From UBA2030 sp049969475 (GTDB taxonomy: Bacteria > Bacteroidota > Bacteroidia > Bacteroidales > TTA-H9): a DNA stretch of 64,000 bases. The notes beneath the pieces are model-generated. The model had not been told where the DNA came from, did no database searches, and was given only the letters and a program-made list of their open reading frames with translations. Both the position numbers and the translations under genes were made by a program. This document shows, piece by piece, positions 30,413 through 39,913 of this stretch. Every line of letters starts with the position of its first letter. The first letter of the stretch is position 1. The stretch covers positions 1-64,000 of the forward strand of contig JBMFOU010000016.1 in the NCBI GenBank assembly GCA_049969475.1. Direction: 5' to 3'.

Positions 30413-31642
30413 TTATAAGTAAACGGAAGGATCGGGTGTATGACTGAGAAATGGGGCAACCGCCCGAGGATAGATGCCTTGCACCCAGGCAATGGTCATT
30501 CCGTAGTTGGTAACAGGAACACCAGCTTCTACTGCAGGACGCAGTCGGTTGATAATCTGCCGGCGGGTAATTACACATCCACCGCACTGAATCACCAGGG
30601 CATAATCGGTAATGGGACGGGGTAGATTGCTCAGCCCTGCCACTACCTCAAATTCAAGCTTTTTGCCTGTAAACTGGCTGATCCAGCGCGGTATCTTAAC
30701 CCTGCCAATATCATCACACGATACATGGTGTGTACATGATTCCAATAACAATACTCTATCTCCGTCCTTAAGTTCTGAAATTTTCGGCGTACCTTTTAAA
30801 TAGTTGGTAAAATCGCCTTTTTGACGGGCTAGTAAAATACTGAAACTGGTAAGGGGAATATGGCGGGGTACAATGCCATCGGCCTTTGAAAAAATCTGAC
30901 TGTCGGTAACCACCAGAGCCGGCTCTGGACTCATTTTTCGAATAAAAACATCAGCTTCCCTTTCTTTAACAACCACAGCTATGGCATCGTTGTCAAGAAT
31001 GTCGCGGATAGCTTGAACCTGAGGAAGTATGAGTCGTCCCTCGGGAGCCTCGATGTCGATGGGGGTAATGAGCATCACCACATCTCCGTATGATATAAGG
31101 TCGCCCACCAGGCTTTGACTTTGAAAGGCCGACTCGGGGATGGCCTCCCTTAGCGCTTGAATTACTTCCTCGAGATTATCGGGCCGGGTGGAAGAAAAAT
31201 CGATCACCGCCATTGCCCCATTTTGTATGGCTTTGCTTTGGACGGACTGCTGTAAGGGTTCGATGTCTGATTTATTGTGAATGACCAGAAATGGGAGATC
31301 CCACTTTTTGAATTCATCGATGAGACGCTCTTCATCCTTTTCCAGCCGGTTGTGAGCGATTACCAGAATGGCAAGGTCAATGATTTTTAGGGTAGCCAGG
31401 GTTTTTTCGATTCGTTTTGTGCCCAGTTCTCCCACATCATCAATTCCTGCTGTATCGATGAGTACGACAGGGCCTATCCCACCGATTTCCATGGTTTTCT
31501 TTACTGGGTCGGTGGTAGTGCCTGGAACATCGCTTACAATAGCGAGTTCCTGGCCAGCCAGCGTATTGATGAGCGAGCTCTTACCGTTGTTGCGCCTCCC
31601 GAATATCCCAATATGAGGTCTTATTTCTTTTCCTTTAGCCAT
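30413..31642 (-). CDS. hydF: [FeFe] hydrogenase H-cluster maturation GTPase HydF
   Basis: HydF scaffold GTPase of 409 residues, on which the 2Fe subcluster is assembled before transfer to [FeFe]-hydrogenase. The N-terminal GTPase domain has the P-loop GRRNNGKSS (15-23), VPGTTTDPV, DTAGIDD and HNKSD. The C-terminal cluster site shows Cys303-Thr-His305, then 46 residues, then Gln352-Cys353-Gly-Gly-Cys356. The spacing fits the family motif CxH-x(46-53)-HCxxC, but the usual His before Cys353 is Gln here. It lies 5 bases after aspA and 24 before the glycosidase gene on the same strand. Partners HydE and HydG and the hydrogenase itself are not in this window. Confidence 0.96.
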   Translation of the reverse strand: MAKGKEIRPHIGIFGRRNNGKSSLINTLAGQELAIVSDVPGTTTDPVKKTMEIGGIGPVVLIDTAGIDDVGELGTKRIEKTLATLKIIDLAILVIAHNRLEKDEERLIDEFKKWDLPFLVIHNKSDIEPLQQSVQSKAIQNGAMAVIDFSSTRPDNLEEVIQALREAIPESAFQSQSLVGDLISYGDVVMLITPIDIEAPEGRLILPQVQAIRDILDNDAIAVVVKEREADVFIRKMSPEPALVVTDSQIFSKADGIVPRHIPLTSFSILLARQKGDFTNYLKGTPKISELKDGDRVLLLESCTHHVSCDDIGRVKIPRWISQFTGKKLEFEVVAGLSNLPRPITDYALVIQCGGCVITRRQIINRLRPAVEAGVPVTNYGMTIAWVQGIYPRAVAPFLSHTPDPSVYL

Positions 31643-31647
31643 AATGT

Positions 31648-33105
31648 TTACAGTTCATAAACCGAAAAACCTAATTGAAGCAGTTTCTCAGGGAGCATTA
31701 TCTCCTTGAGTTTTTTAGCGTCCATTAAGCCAAGCTTCTCGTTTGCAGTGAAAATATCCATTCGGTTTTCTTGCATGAAACGGGCCAGTTCGGCCGCTTT
31801 GTGATATCCTATATATGGGCTTAAGGCTGTAGTGATGGAAGGGCTTAGCCAGAGCCTCTGAACAGAAGCCTGTACATCGAAATTCAAACCCTGAAACATA
31901 TTGTTTTTCAAGGTATTATCAGCGGCAATTAATAATTCCAGACTTTCAAGCAGCCGGTGCCCCAAGATGGGCAGGTAAGCATTGAGGTCGAGGCAACCCT
32001 GGGCAGCCAGTCCGGTAATAAGTTGGTCGTTGGCATATACCTGATGAGCAACACTAATGACAAATTCCGGGATTACCGGATTCACTTTGCCTGGCATGAT
32101 AGTGCTTCCCAACTGTTTTTTGGGGAGAATAATTTCGGAAGGTTTTGCCACATCGCTGGCCAGTAGACGGAGGTCGGAAACCATTTTTTCCAGGTTCACG
32201 GCATGGGCTTTCACGATGGCATGGACTTCGGTAAGACTGTCGAGGTTACTGGTTGCGTCCGGAAGGTTTTCGGAGCGGGTGAGGGGTAGGCCGGTAAGCG
32301 TTTGGAGATGCCGCACGGCTTCCATGATGTAATAGCGGGGAATTCCAATGCCCGTACCTATGGCTCCGCCTCCAAGGTTGATCACCTTGATGCGTTCAAA
32401 GGCCTTACTCACTCTCCACCAATCGCGCGAAAGGGCATCATTGTAAGCAGCAAAAAGCATTCCGTAAGAAGAAGGTACCGCATCCTGCATTTGAGTCCGG
32501 CCAATGCGTAAGATTTTTCTTCCTTCTCCCTCCAATCTTTCGGTCTCTTTTCGCAATTCATTGATACTGGTTTCAAGGCGCTCGAGTAGTTGCATCACTG
32601 CTACTTTGAGTGCTGTGGGTACAACATCATTGGTTGACTGGTACACGTTAGCCTGCTCCACGGGATCGATGTATGAATACTCTCCAGGTTGCCTACCCAG
32701 AATCTGAAGAGCCCGATTGGCAATAATTTCATTGATGTTCATATTGATGCTTGTCCCTGCACCGCCACTTATCGCTGGAACTATGAATTCCTGAAAATGC
32801 TTTCCTTCGCTTATTTCACTGGCAGCTGCCATGAGTGCTTCCAGAATAGGCTCCTCCATTAGGGGAGAAGGCAGACGATGTTCCAGGTTTTTTTCTCTGA
32901 CATTGCGTGCAAACGACTGATAAGTTTGATAGCAAGCAAGTTTCACCCAACCCAGGGCTTTATACCAATGGAGGTTGAAGCGGGTTGTATCAGGAAAATT
33001 ATCACGTGCCCTCAACGATTGAATCCCGTAGAGTGCCCCTTTAGGAATCTGTTTCTCTCCCAGGAAGTCTCTCTCAATTCTAAATTCATCAATATTTTCC
33101 TGCAT
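31648..33105 (-). CDS. aspA: aspartate ammonia-lyase
   Basis: Fumarase/aspartase superfamily enzyme of 485 residues, catalysing L-aspartate to fumarate plus ammonia (EC 4.3.1.1). The superfamily signature GSTIMPGKVNP is at about 335-345, with GRTQMQDAVP and QSTNDVVPTALKVA as the other conserved substrate-site regions. Fumarase is the main alternative, but the adjacency to hydF fits aspartase, which I recall from hydrogenase-maturation gene clusters in other anaerobes. Ammonia supply for the H-cluster bridge, or simple fumarate generation, are possible reasons (inference). It is 5 bases from hydF, so cotranscribed. The ATG at 33105 begins MQENIDEFRIERDFLG, the normal start for the family. Confidence 0.92.
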   Translation of the reverse strand: MQENIDEFRIERDFLGEKQIPKGALYGIQSLRARDNFPDTTRFNLHWYKALGWVKLACYQTYQSFARNVREKNLEHRLPSPLMEEPILEALMAAASEISEGKHFQEFIVPAISGGAGTSINMNINEIIANRALQILGRQPGEYSYIDPVEQANVYQSTNDVVPTALKVAVMQLLERLETSINELRKETERLEGEGRKILRIGRTQMQDAVPSSYGMLFAAYNDALSRDWWRVSKAFERIKVINLGGGAIGTGIGIPRYYIMEAVRHLQTLTGLPLTRSENLPDATSNLDSLTEVHAIVKAHAVNLEKMVSDLRLLASDVAKPSEIILPKKQLGSTIMPGKVNPVIPEFVISVAHQVYANDQLITGLAAQGCLDLNAYLPILGHRLLESLELLIAADNTLKNNMFQGLNFDVQASVQRLWLSPSITTALSPYIGYHKAAELARFMQENRMDIFTANEKLGLMDAKKLKEIMLPEKLLQLGFSVYEL

Positions 33106-33481
33106 ATTCTACAAGTTTATCCGCTGATTTGCTTTTTCATTGGATTACATCATTATTTAAACAAAGCAGTTAGTCGTAAAGAGGCTTAAAAGTATGAACT
33201 TTCATTAAAATACCGGTCAAATGCCCGAGTGCATAACATGAACAGGGAGGGTATTGCTAGTAACCTGGCATCGTCGAAAATCAGTTATAATATTTGCTAA
33301 TAAGGGATTTTTGAATTATTGAAAGATTTCTTCTCAAGCCTTCATGGAATTTTTCAAAGAAGTTGATGAAGCTATAGCCTACGAAAGAGTTTAAAATTGC
33401 GGGCATCCCCTTAATTTTGTTCAGTGCAAAGTTAACTGAAAACCTTGCATTTTTTATTTACTAAATATTGAGAACCAGACC
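33106..33481. other. 376-base divergent intergenic region
   Basis: Between aspA (-) and the ZIP transporter gene (+). A + promoter box is seen at 33412-33419. A 16-codon fragment at 33344-33394 (MEFFKEVDEAIAYERV) is in frame to a stop but too short to call. No hairpin terminators were noted. Confidence 0.4.
33412..33419 (+). promoter_or_regulatory. candidate promoter for zupT-like gene
   Basis: TAATTTTG matches TAnnTTTG. A GTTTA sequence at 33389-33393 lies about 18 bases upstream, near the expected -33 position. Confidence 0.5.
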
Positions 33482-34309
33482 ATGGAATATACTAACCAAG
33501 AACTATTAATTGCTCTGGGGTTGACCCTTTTTGCCGGGCTCAGTACAGGAATTGGCAGTGCTATTGCTTTTTTTGCCAAACGAACGAATACCCGTTTTTT
33601 ATCCATTTCACTGGGATTTTCAGCGGGAGTAATGATTTATGTTTCCTTTGTGGAATTATTCTTTAAAGCACGCACCTCTTTAGAGCAATTAGGTGCGGAA
33701 GGAAGTAACAGCCACGCGCAGGCTTACTGGATTGCCGTAGTAAGTTTTTTTGGGGGAATGATGCTCATAGCATTGATTGACAAATTGATACCATCAGTAG
33801 AAAACCCTCACGAAATGAAACCCTTAGAAATGATAAGTGCTGGAAAGAATCCGGCATTAATGCGAATGGGGTTGTTCACAGCGCTGGTTATTGGAATTCA
33901 TAATTTTCCGGAGGGAATAGCCACCTTTGTTTCTGCCCTCTCGGACCTTCGGTTGGGTATTCCCATTGCTGTAGCCATTGCCATTCATAATATTCCTGAA
34001 GGGATTGCGGTATCAGTTCCCATCTATTTTGCGACCGGAAGCCGCCGAAAGGCTTTTTGGTATTCGTTTTCTTCTGGGCTAGCCGAGCCCGTGGGGGCCA
34101 TTATAGCCTACTTTTTCTTAGCTCCCTTGCTCCAGCAGTTCCCGGTTATTAATGGGGTGATTTTTGCTGCCGTAGCAGGAATAATGGTGTTTATTTCAAT
34201 CGATGAGCTCTTACCTGCGGCAGAAGAATATGGTGAACATCATCTGGCCATCTACGGACTCATCTCAGGGATGGCTCTTATGGCGTTCAGCCTTTTGATG
34301 TTCGAATAA
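33482..34309 (+). CDS. zupT: ZIP family metal transporter (ZupT type)
   Basis: Inner-membrane divalent metal importer of 275 residues with about eight hydrophobic segments. The ZIP metal-binding motifs are both present: HNFPEG (about 140) and HNIPEG (about 169), along with SGLAEPVGA. Length and motif order fit ZupT, which takes up zinc and also iron, cobalt or manganese. Start ATG at 33482 begins MEYTNQELLIALGLTL, so the first membrane helix starts at once. Single gene; no neighbours suggest which metal is used, and no Zur or Fur operator was recognised. Confidence 0.93.
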   Translation: MEYTNQELLIALGLTLFAGLSTGIGSAIAFFAKRTNTRFLSISLGFSAGVMIYVSFVELFFKARTSLEQLGAEGSNSHAQAYWIAVVSFFGGMMLIALIDKLIPSVENPHEMKPLEMISAGKNPALMRMGLFTALVIGIHNFPEGIATFVSALSDLRLGIPIAVAIAIHNIPEGIAVSVPIYFATGSRRKAFWYSFSSGLAEPVGAIIAYFFLAPLLQQFPVINGVIFAAVAGIMVFISIDELLPAAEEYGEHHLAIYGLISGMALMAFSLLMFE

Positions 34310-34499
34310 TTTGCAATATCTTTGAAAAGTTAAAGTAGAAAAAATATGAAAGGCAGGCTTTCCTATTTCCAAAAAAGTTTTCAGCTATCATATGTTGAAA
34401 TTTTTTCGGTGGAAAGTTCTTGCAGATTATTAAAGAGTATGTAACTTGTGCCCCTATTTCACGCAAAAAGGAACTATCTATCAAACAAAATTAAATGAT

Positions 34500-37277
34500 A
34501 TGAAAAATAAATCTTTACTGTTATCCCTGACGGCCCTTCTGATGATGGTGGGGACGATGGTATTGGCTATGGGAAATTCGCAGGGTGGAAATCCCAACGA
34601 TAAAAATCCCTCGCCTGCAGTTCTTAAGTCAGGCAATGCAGTTTCCCTCAACTGGCAAAGCATGGGCCCCGATAATGTGGCTGGTCGTACTCGCTCACTT
34701 TTATTTGACAAACGCGATGCCACAGGAAATACCGTGTATGCTGGCAGTGTGGCCGGCGGTGTATGGAAAACCACTACCCTGGGCGCCAACTGGGTTAAAG
34801 TAAATCAGGCCAATGCTAATTTGAATGTTTCCTGCATGGCTCAAACATCTAACAACGATATTTACGTTGGAACAGGAGAATTCGGATTCACTCAGGGAAC
34901 AGGTTTATATGTTTCTACCGATGGTGAAAACTTTACCCGTGTGCCAGGTACCGAGCCTGTTATGGTAAATTCTGTGCTCGACTGGGGATATATCAACGAA
35001 ATCGCCGTGCAGGATGGACGTTTGTTTGTGGCCACCAACGCTGGACTTAAATATCGTAATGCAGGTGAAACCAATTGGCATTTAGCCCAATATACCGATT
35101 CACAAGGTAATCTTGTTCCTCTGAGTGGTTTTGTCTGGGACGTAAAAGTAGGTTCAGATGGAACCGTAGCTGCCTCGGTCGATAGTAAAGTTTATATCTC
35201 TGCCAATGGTTCTCCCGATGGATTTATCTGCGTGAGCACCAAAGAAACGGTTGGAAACGATATCATTAACTCCGAAAAACTACCTGCCAATGGCTTGGGG
35301 CGTATTGAATTAGCCATCGCTCCTTCAAACCCAGCATATATCTATGCCAGCGCATGCGACCAATATGGGTATTTTGATAATGTTTACCGCTCGACAGACA
35401 AAGGAAACACCTGGACTATCATCTTCCCGGGTAAATCTACCACTCTACCTGACATTTTTGTGATAAGTAACGTAGCCTATGGTTTTGTGGCTAATACGAT
35501 TGCAGTTTACCCAGATAACCCAGATCATGTTTTGGTAGGGGGAATTAATATGTGGGAAGGCTATTATACCAACGAAGGATTCTTCTACTGGGGCAATGCA
35601 GCTGTTACTAGTTACAATGTAAGCAAGTATTCGCCCAGATACCTCCACGAAATGCATCACACCTATGTTTTTAAACCTAATGATTCTAAAGTAATTTTAG
35701 CAGGAACCGATGGTGGTATCTACATTAATATAGATGGAGAGCTGCGCTTCAAATCGCTCAACCGTAACTACATGACTGCACAATTTGTATCGGTTGAAAG
35801 CAACGGATTTGGCAACCCCATAGGTGGAACTATAGGTAATGGAATTCAGTATATAGGAGACGGTACCAACACACCCCAGACTGGTGTTGAAGTGTGGAAC
35901 GGTGATTTCAATAACAGCGGCGAGGGAGGTTATGTTGCTATTTCCAAAATTAATCCTGACGTATTTATCCTATCTTTAAAGGGTGGTCCCTTCCGTCGTT
36001 CTGAGGACAAGGGCTACAGCTTCTCTACAACTTTCCTTGGAAGCAATATGTCGGCCCCGGCCAATACCTATTGTCCCCTGCTTTTGTGGGAAAATTTCAA
36101 CGATCCCTACAGTGTTGATTCTACGGATTTTAAGGCCTTGCAGGATATTGCACAGGGAGAGAAAATCATAGTGCGATCACGCATCTACGATTACCCCTTT
36201 GTAATGGAAGCCCCGCGTAATTTGCATAAAGGTGAAAAAATCTTTGTTAAGGACCCTCTCCAGGCTAAAACTTTCCTCGCTTTGGCTAACAAAATATACT
36301 ACACTAAAGAAATCCTTGATTTCACCAAGCAGCCTGAGTGGTGGCAGATTGCTACAGTGGTGGGAGTTGTCAATTGCATGGCCCTTTCATCTGATGCCAA
36401 TCACCTATATGTTGGTACTGAGACAGGGAATGTTTACCGTATTTCCAATCTGATTCATGCTAATTCACAGCAAACAGCCGATATAAGCTCACCTGGTTGT
36501 GTAGTAGCTGTTCAGCTTATCAAATCTTTCCCCAATGCCAGCATTGGCTCAATTGCTGTAGATCAGAAAGATCCCCGTCATATCCTCGTTGCACTCTCAA
36601 CCTATGGACTTAATGATTATGTGTTCAATGTAAATAATGCCCTCGATTCTCTGCCTAATTTCGTTTCTGTTCAAGGTAACCTCCCCAAAGTTCCCATTTA
36701 TTCTTCATTACTTGAAATGAATGATGGGAATTTTGCCATTTTAGGAACCGAGTACGGCATTTATACTTCACCTAATGTGGCTTCAGCTAATTGGACCAAG
36801 GATAGCGGACCCATGGGAAGTGTTCCAGTGAAGATGCTCAAGCAGCAGATTACCAACGGAGGGGGTATTTTTGTCCCCTCAGGCGATCCCAATATTCCTG
36901 GGCAGTACTACCCCCCGATTACAAATTATGGAGCTATTTATGCTGCAACATATGGTCGAGGAATATACGTCTCGAATGCCTTTGTGGGAATTCCTGAAAA
37001 TCCTGGTCAGGAGCCTCAGGCCCAAAGAGACCTTCGTATTTATCCAAACCCTGTAAAGAATGAACTGTTTTTCAATATTTCATTGGATAAGCCAGAAACC
37101 CTGCTCTCCGAAGTTTATGATTTCAGCGGAAAAAAGGTTGTTAGCCAGAAATTTGAAACACAGACTGGTGTAAACACTCTCGGGCTTGATGCTTCTGATC
37201 TGCCCCGTGGTACTTACATTCTGAGGGTAGTCAGTGAAAGTAACATTTTCACGGGAAAATTTATTATTGTAAAGTAA
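34500..37277 (+). CDS. secreted beta-propeller (VPS10/sialidase-type repeat) protein with T9SS sorting domain
   Basis: Exported protein of 925 residues. I choose the ATG at 34500 (MKNKSLLLSLTALLMMVGTMVLA) since an upstream TTG at 34446 puts a non-signal stretch in front. The body carries repeated WxxxGPDNVAGR, VWKTTTLGANW, LYVSTDGENF and VYRSTDKGNTW-like strands, as in VPS10/BNR (Asp-box) beta-propellers. The final 80 residues (about 846-925) are a T9SS type A sorting domain, beginning IYPNPVKNELFFN and ending GKFIIVK. Likely surface-exposed; substrate unknown. It is followed after 10 bases by another T9SS cargo gene, suggesting a two-gene transcript. Confidence 0.9.
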   Translation: MKNKSLLLSLTALLMMVGTMVLAMGNSQGGNPNDKNPSPAVLKSGNAVSLNWQSMGPDNVAGRTRSLLFDKRDATGNTVYAGSVAGGVWKTTTLGANWVKVNQANANLNVSCMAQTSNNDIYVGTGEFGFTQGTGLYVSTDGENFTRVPGTEPVMVNSVLDWGYINEIAVQDGRLFVATNAGLKYRNAGETNWHLAQYTDSQGNLVPLSGFVWDVKVGSDGTVAASVDSKVYISANGSPDGFICVSTKETVGNDIINSEKLPANGLGRIELAIAPSNPAYIYASACDQYGYFDNVYRSTDKGNTWTIIFPGKSTTLPDIFVISNVAYGFVANTIAVYPDNPDHVLVGGINMWEGYYTNEGFFYWGNAAVTSYNVSKYSPRYLHEMHHTYVFKPNDSKVILAGTDGGIYINIDGELRFKSLNRNYMTAQFVSVESNGFGNPIGGTIGNGIQYIGDGTNTPQTGVEVWNGDFNNSGEGGYVAISKINPDVFILSLKGGPFRRSEDKGYSFSTTFLGSNMSAPANTYCPLLLWENFNDPYSVDSTDFKALQDIAQGEKIIVRSRIYDYPFVMEAPRNLHKGEKIFVKDPLQAKTFLALANKIYYTKEILDFTKQPEWWQIATVVGVVNCMALSSDANHLYVGTETGNVYRISNLIHANSQQTADISSPGCVVAVQLIKSFPNASIGSIAVDQKDPRHILVALSTYGLNDYVFNVNNALDSLPNFVSVQGNLPKVPIYSSLLEMNDGNFAILGTEYGIYTSPNVASANWTKDSGPMGSVPVKMLKQQITNGGGIFVPSGDPNIPGQYYPPITNYGAIYAATYGRGIYVSNAFVGIPENPGQEPQAQRDLRIYPNPVKNELFFNISLDKPETLLSEVYDFSGKKVVSQKFETQTGVNTLGLDASDLPRGTYILRVVSESNIFTGKFIIVK

Positions 37278-37287
37278 TTGTTGGAAA

Positions 37288-38787
37288 ATGAATAAAATAA
37301 TTATAACTATGAAGAGAATATTCAGTGTATTGCTGTTGCTCGTGAGCTTTACGGCACTTGCACAGCCTAAAATTTATACCCCTACGCTGGCTTCCCCTCT
37401 CGATAACGCAACCAACCAGATGCCTGACATCACCCTGAGTTGGAACGCTGTTACCGGAATGGGGCTTATAAAATATAAACTTGCTGTTGATGTAAACGCC
37501 AATTTTACCCATCCCTCTTATTTCTGGACTGAGTTCACAACGGCAGTAAAGATGGCAAATCTCAAATATGGTACTACCTACTACTGGAGGGTCAAGGCGT
37601 ACGATATGGGTACTGGCGATTCTTCATATTGGTCAGCTACCCGTAAATTCACCACGTTCAGCAAGCTGGAAAACAAGGCTCCCAAGAATAAGGATAAAAA
37701 TCAGGCTCCAGTAGTAAATCTTGAATGGAAGAACATGGTGGGACCCAATCAGCTATCCGGCAACTCTTTCTTCAATTACTTGCTTGATACGCAAAATACC
37801 TTCGATAGCCCGGATTTATTCTCAGGGCTTGTACAAGGCACCAAATTCAAAGTTCCCAGCCCCAAATTAAAATTCGGCACCCGTTATTATTGGAAAGTCA
37901 GGGCTATAAATGAAGCTGACACGAGCGACTGGAGTGATGTATGGTATTTCAGGACATTGGATACTATCAAGCTGAAGGAGCCTGCTAATAATGCCAATCC
38001 GGTTCAGCTCGACCAAAAACTTGCCTGGGATGCCTATGAAGGGATAACAAAATACGATTATGAACTCTCTGTTACCCCTGATTTTGATGAGCCTTTGCAC
38101 TTCGTTACTGATAAAAACATTGTGGTACCCACTGGAATTACTTTTGGTGTGAAATATTACTGGAGAGTCAGAGGCCGTCATGCTGGGGATACCTCGAGCT
38201 GGGGTGAAACTCGTTCGTTCACAACCATAGCCTATCCCATTCTTCAAACTCCAAGCAATGGTGCAACCAACGTAAGCGTGCAGCCTGAATTTACCTGGAA
38301 GAAGATGACCGGCATAAACTTTTATCAATTACAATATGATAAAGACCCGTCATTCCCAGATGGATTTATCAGCCTGAATATCGGAGATACGCTCACCAGA
38401 TACCGCTCACCTTACAAGCTCGACGAAAACACCACCTACTACTGGCGCATGCGTGTTTCAGCCAATGGCGATACGTCGCAATGGAGTCCTGCATTCTCCT
38501 TTACTACCCAAAGTGGTGTTGGAATCGACAACCCAGGAGCTGATGGATTCCGCATTTATCCCAATCCGGCCAAAAATCATCTCAGCGTAGTCTTACCTAC
38601 TGGCTTCGCCGGAATAGCCAGGATTCAGATTCTTGATTTGATTGGACGTGAAGTTTTTGGCCAGAATGTTAATATTTCAGGTCAGCCTGTGCGTCTTGAT
38701 ATTTCAGGTGTTAATGGTGGAATTTTCATGCTCAAGGTAATTCTGCCCAACAAGACGTATGTTCAGAAGTTGATTATTGATAGATAG
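37288..38787 (+). CDS. secreted fibronectin-type repeat protein with T9SS sorting domain
   Basis: Exported protein of 499 residues with signal peptide MKRIFSVLLLLVSFTALAQ; an ATG seven codons downstream (37309) is an equally good start. It has about four similar units with LxWxAVTGMGLIKYKL and TTYYWRVKAYDMGTGDSSYWSxxRxFTT, the pattern of fibronectin type III-like domains, and no catalytic motif. A type A T9SS sorting domain occupies about 420-499 (RIYPNPAKNHLSVVLP to KLIIDR). It probably acts as an extracellular binding or structural protein together with the upstream beta-propeller. A strong terminator follows 20 bases after the stop. Confidence 0.9.
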   Translation: MNKIIITMKRIFSVLLLLVSFTALAQPKIYTPTLASPLDNATNQMPDITLSWNAVTGMGLIKYKLAVDVNANFTHPSYFWTEFTTAVKMANLKYGTTYYWRVKAYDMGTGDSSYWSATRKFTTFSKLENKAPKNKDKNQAPVVNLEWKNMVGPNQLSGNSFFNYLLDTQNTFDSPDLFSGLVQGTKFKVPSPKLKFGTRYYWKVRAINEADTSDWSDVWYFRTLDTIKLKEPANNANPVQLDQKLAWDAYEGITKYDYELSVTPDFDEPLHFVTDKNIVVPTGITFGVKYYWRVRGRHAGDTSSWGETRSFTTIAYPILQTPSNGATNVSVQPEFTWKKMTGINFYQLQYDKDPSFPDGFISLNIGDTLTRYRSPYKLDENTTYYWRMRVSANGDTSQWSPAFSFTTQSGVGIDNPGADGFRIYPNPAKNHLSVVLPTGFAGIARIQILDLIGREVFGQNVNISGQPVRLDISGVNGGIFMLKVILPNKTYVQKLIIDR

Positions 38788-38806
38788 CATCGCGCTAGGA
38801 ACATAA

Positions 38807-38843
38807 AAATATGGGGACTGCAGAGGTAGTCCCCATATTTTTT
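38807..38843 (+). terminator. rho-independent terminator
   Basis: Perfect 13-bp stem AAATATGGGGACT / AGTCCCCATATTT with an 8-base loop and a T-rich tail on the + strand, directly after the fibronectin-repeat gene. Confidence 0.92.
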
Positions 38844-38890
38844 CATGCTGCCCGAAAACTGAAATAGGTTCTTTGGAGTCTTAAAGCCAA

Positions 38891-39043
38891 TTATCTTTTT
38901 TTCTCAATCTGATAGTTTTTTGCTTCTCCATAAGCAGCGCAGCTTTCCTGCGATTTGCAGGATGAAACGATGAGGGCTGCGGCCATTACCGCCAGCAGAG
39001 CCAAGGCTTTCAGTTTACGGTTACGGTTTTCAGTGTTATACAT
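38891..39043 (-). CDS. small hypothetical lipoprotein
   Basis: Lipoprotein of 50 residues, starting at the ATG at 39043 (MYNTENRNRKLKALALLAVMAAALIVSSCKSQ). The signal peptide is hydrophobic and ends with lipobox IVSSC (Cys29), and only about 20 residues remain after it. A TATCTTTG box lies 42 bases upstream of that ATG, so the short form is favoured over a 101-residue in-frame extension that would overlap the box. Not recognised; divergent from ung. Confidence 0.7.
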   Translation of the reverse strand: MYNTENRNRKLKALALLAVMAAALIVSSCKSQESCAAYGEAKNYQIEKKR

Positions 39044-39084
39044 TGCCAGAAAAATTTTAATGTAAATGGGCAATTTTGCGTGCA

Positions 39085-39092
39085 CAAAGATA
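39085..39092 (-). promoter_or_regulatory. candidate -7 box for the small lipoprotein
   Basis: Minus-strand TATCTTTG, an exact TAnnTTTG match, 42 bases before the ATG at 39043. It supports the shorter start. No TTTG is seen at the expected -33 distance. Confidence 0.5.
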
Positions 39093-39202
39093 ATCGATTT
39101 ATAGATCGTAAACTTGGCAAAGTTATTGCCTTGACTACTTGCAAAATATTTTTGGAATAAAAAGTTTTCAACCATTGCTTCCTGACTTGTTAACATTTAT
39201 TT

Positions 39203-39895
39203 ATGAAATCTATTGATAATCATATTCATGCTGAATGGAAACCATTTTTTAGGAGCCTTAGGGTTCATTCCTGGTTTAATGGGTTGCTTACTGAAATTTC
39301 CATTCGGAGAAAAAAGAGTCGTGTTTTTCCGCCGGAAAGATGGGTTTTTCGTGCTTTCCACAATTTGTCGCCGAGTCAGGTAAAGGTGGTCATTTTGGGT
39401 CAGGATCCTTACCATGGCGAAGGTCAGGCCCATGGTTTGGCATTTTCTGTTCCGGTGGGACAAAAAATTCCTCCCACCCTGAGAAATATCTTTAGGGAGC
39501 TTGAAGCGGATCTGGGGATACCTGTTCCTGAACATGGTTGCCTCGAATCGTGGGAGAGGGAAGGCGTTTTATTACTCAATACGCTTCTCACGGTAGAGGA
39601 GGGGAAACCCAGTTCGCATGCCGGATTGGGATGGGAACAATTTACCGGAGAAGTAATCCATTATCTATGCAGTATTGGGCAACCTATGGTTTTTCTACTT
39701 TGGGGGAATCATGCCCGAAAATGGGCTTCGTTTATTCCCGCCCATGACGATATTTTAGTGCTTCAGGCCCCTCATCCTTCACCTTTTTCCGCCCACACGG
39801 GTTTTATGGGTTGCCGTCATTTTTCGCAAACCAATCATTTTCTTCAATCACGGGGCGTAGGTGCTGTTAATTGGAGCCTCATTAATAATTTTTGA
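39203..39895 (+). CDS. ung: uracil-DNA glycosylase
   Basis: Family 1 uracil-DNA glycosylase of 230 residues, which removes uracil from DNA. Catalytic Asp68 lies in the motif GQDPYHGEGQAHGL, and catalytic His191 in HPSPFSAHTGF. LLWGNHA is also present. Length is normal. Start ATG is preceded by a short AT-rich stretch. It is followed 18 bases on by a secreted nuclease gene and then by rdgB, so the + strand block has a DNA/nucleotide-hygiene flavour. No frameshift or odd composition. Confidence 0.97.
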   Translation: MKSIDNHIHAEWKPFFRSLRVHSWFNGLLTEISIRRKKSRVFPPERWVFRAFHNLSPSQVKVVILGQDPYHGEGQAHGLAFSVPVGQKIPPTLRNIFRELEADLGIPVPEHGCLESWEREGVLLLNTLLTVEEGKPSSHAGLGWEQFTGEVIHYLCSIGQPMVFLLWGNHARKWASFIPAHDDILVLQAPHPSPFSAHTGFMGCRHFSQTNHFLQSRGVGAVNWSLINNF

Positions 39896-39913
39896 AAGGG
39901 TTACATTTGTGGC

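Noticed and set aside
34346..34441. Short + ORF MKGRLSYFQ...
   Set aside because: Only 31 codons before the T9SS gene, with no support.
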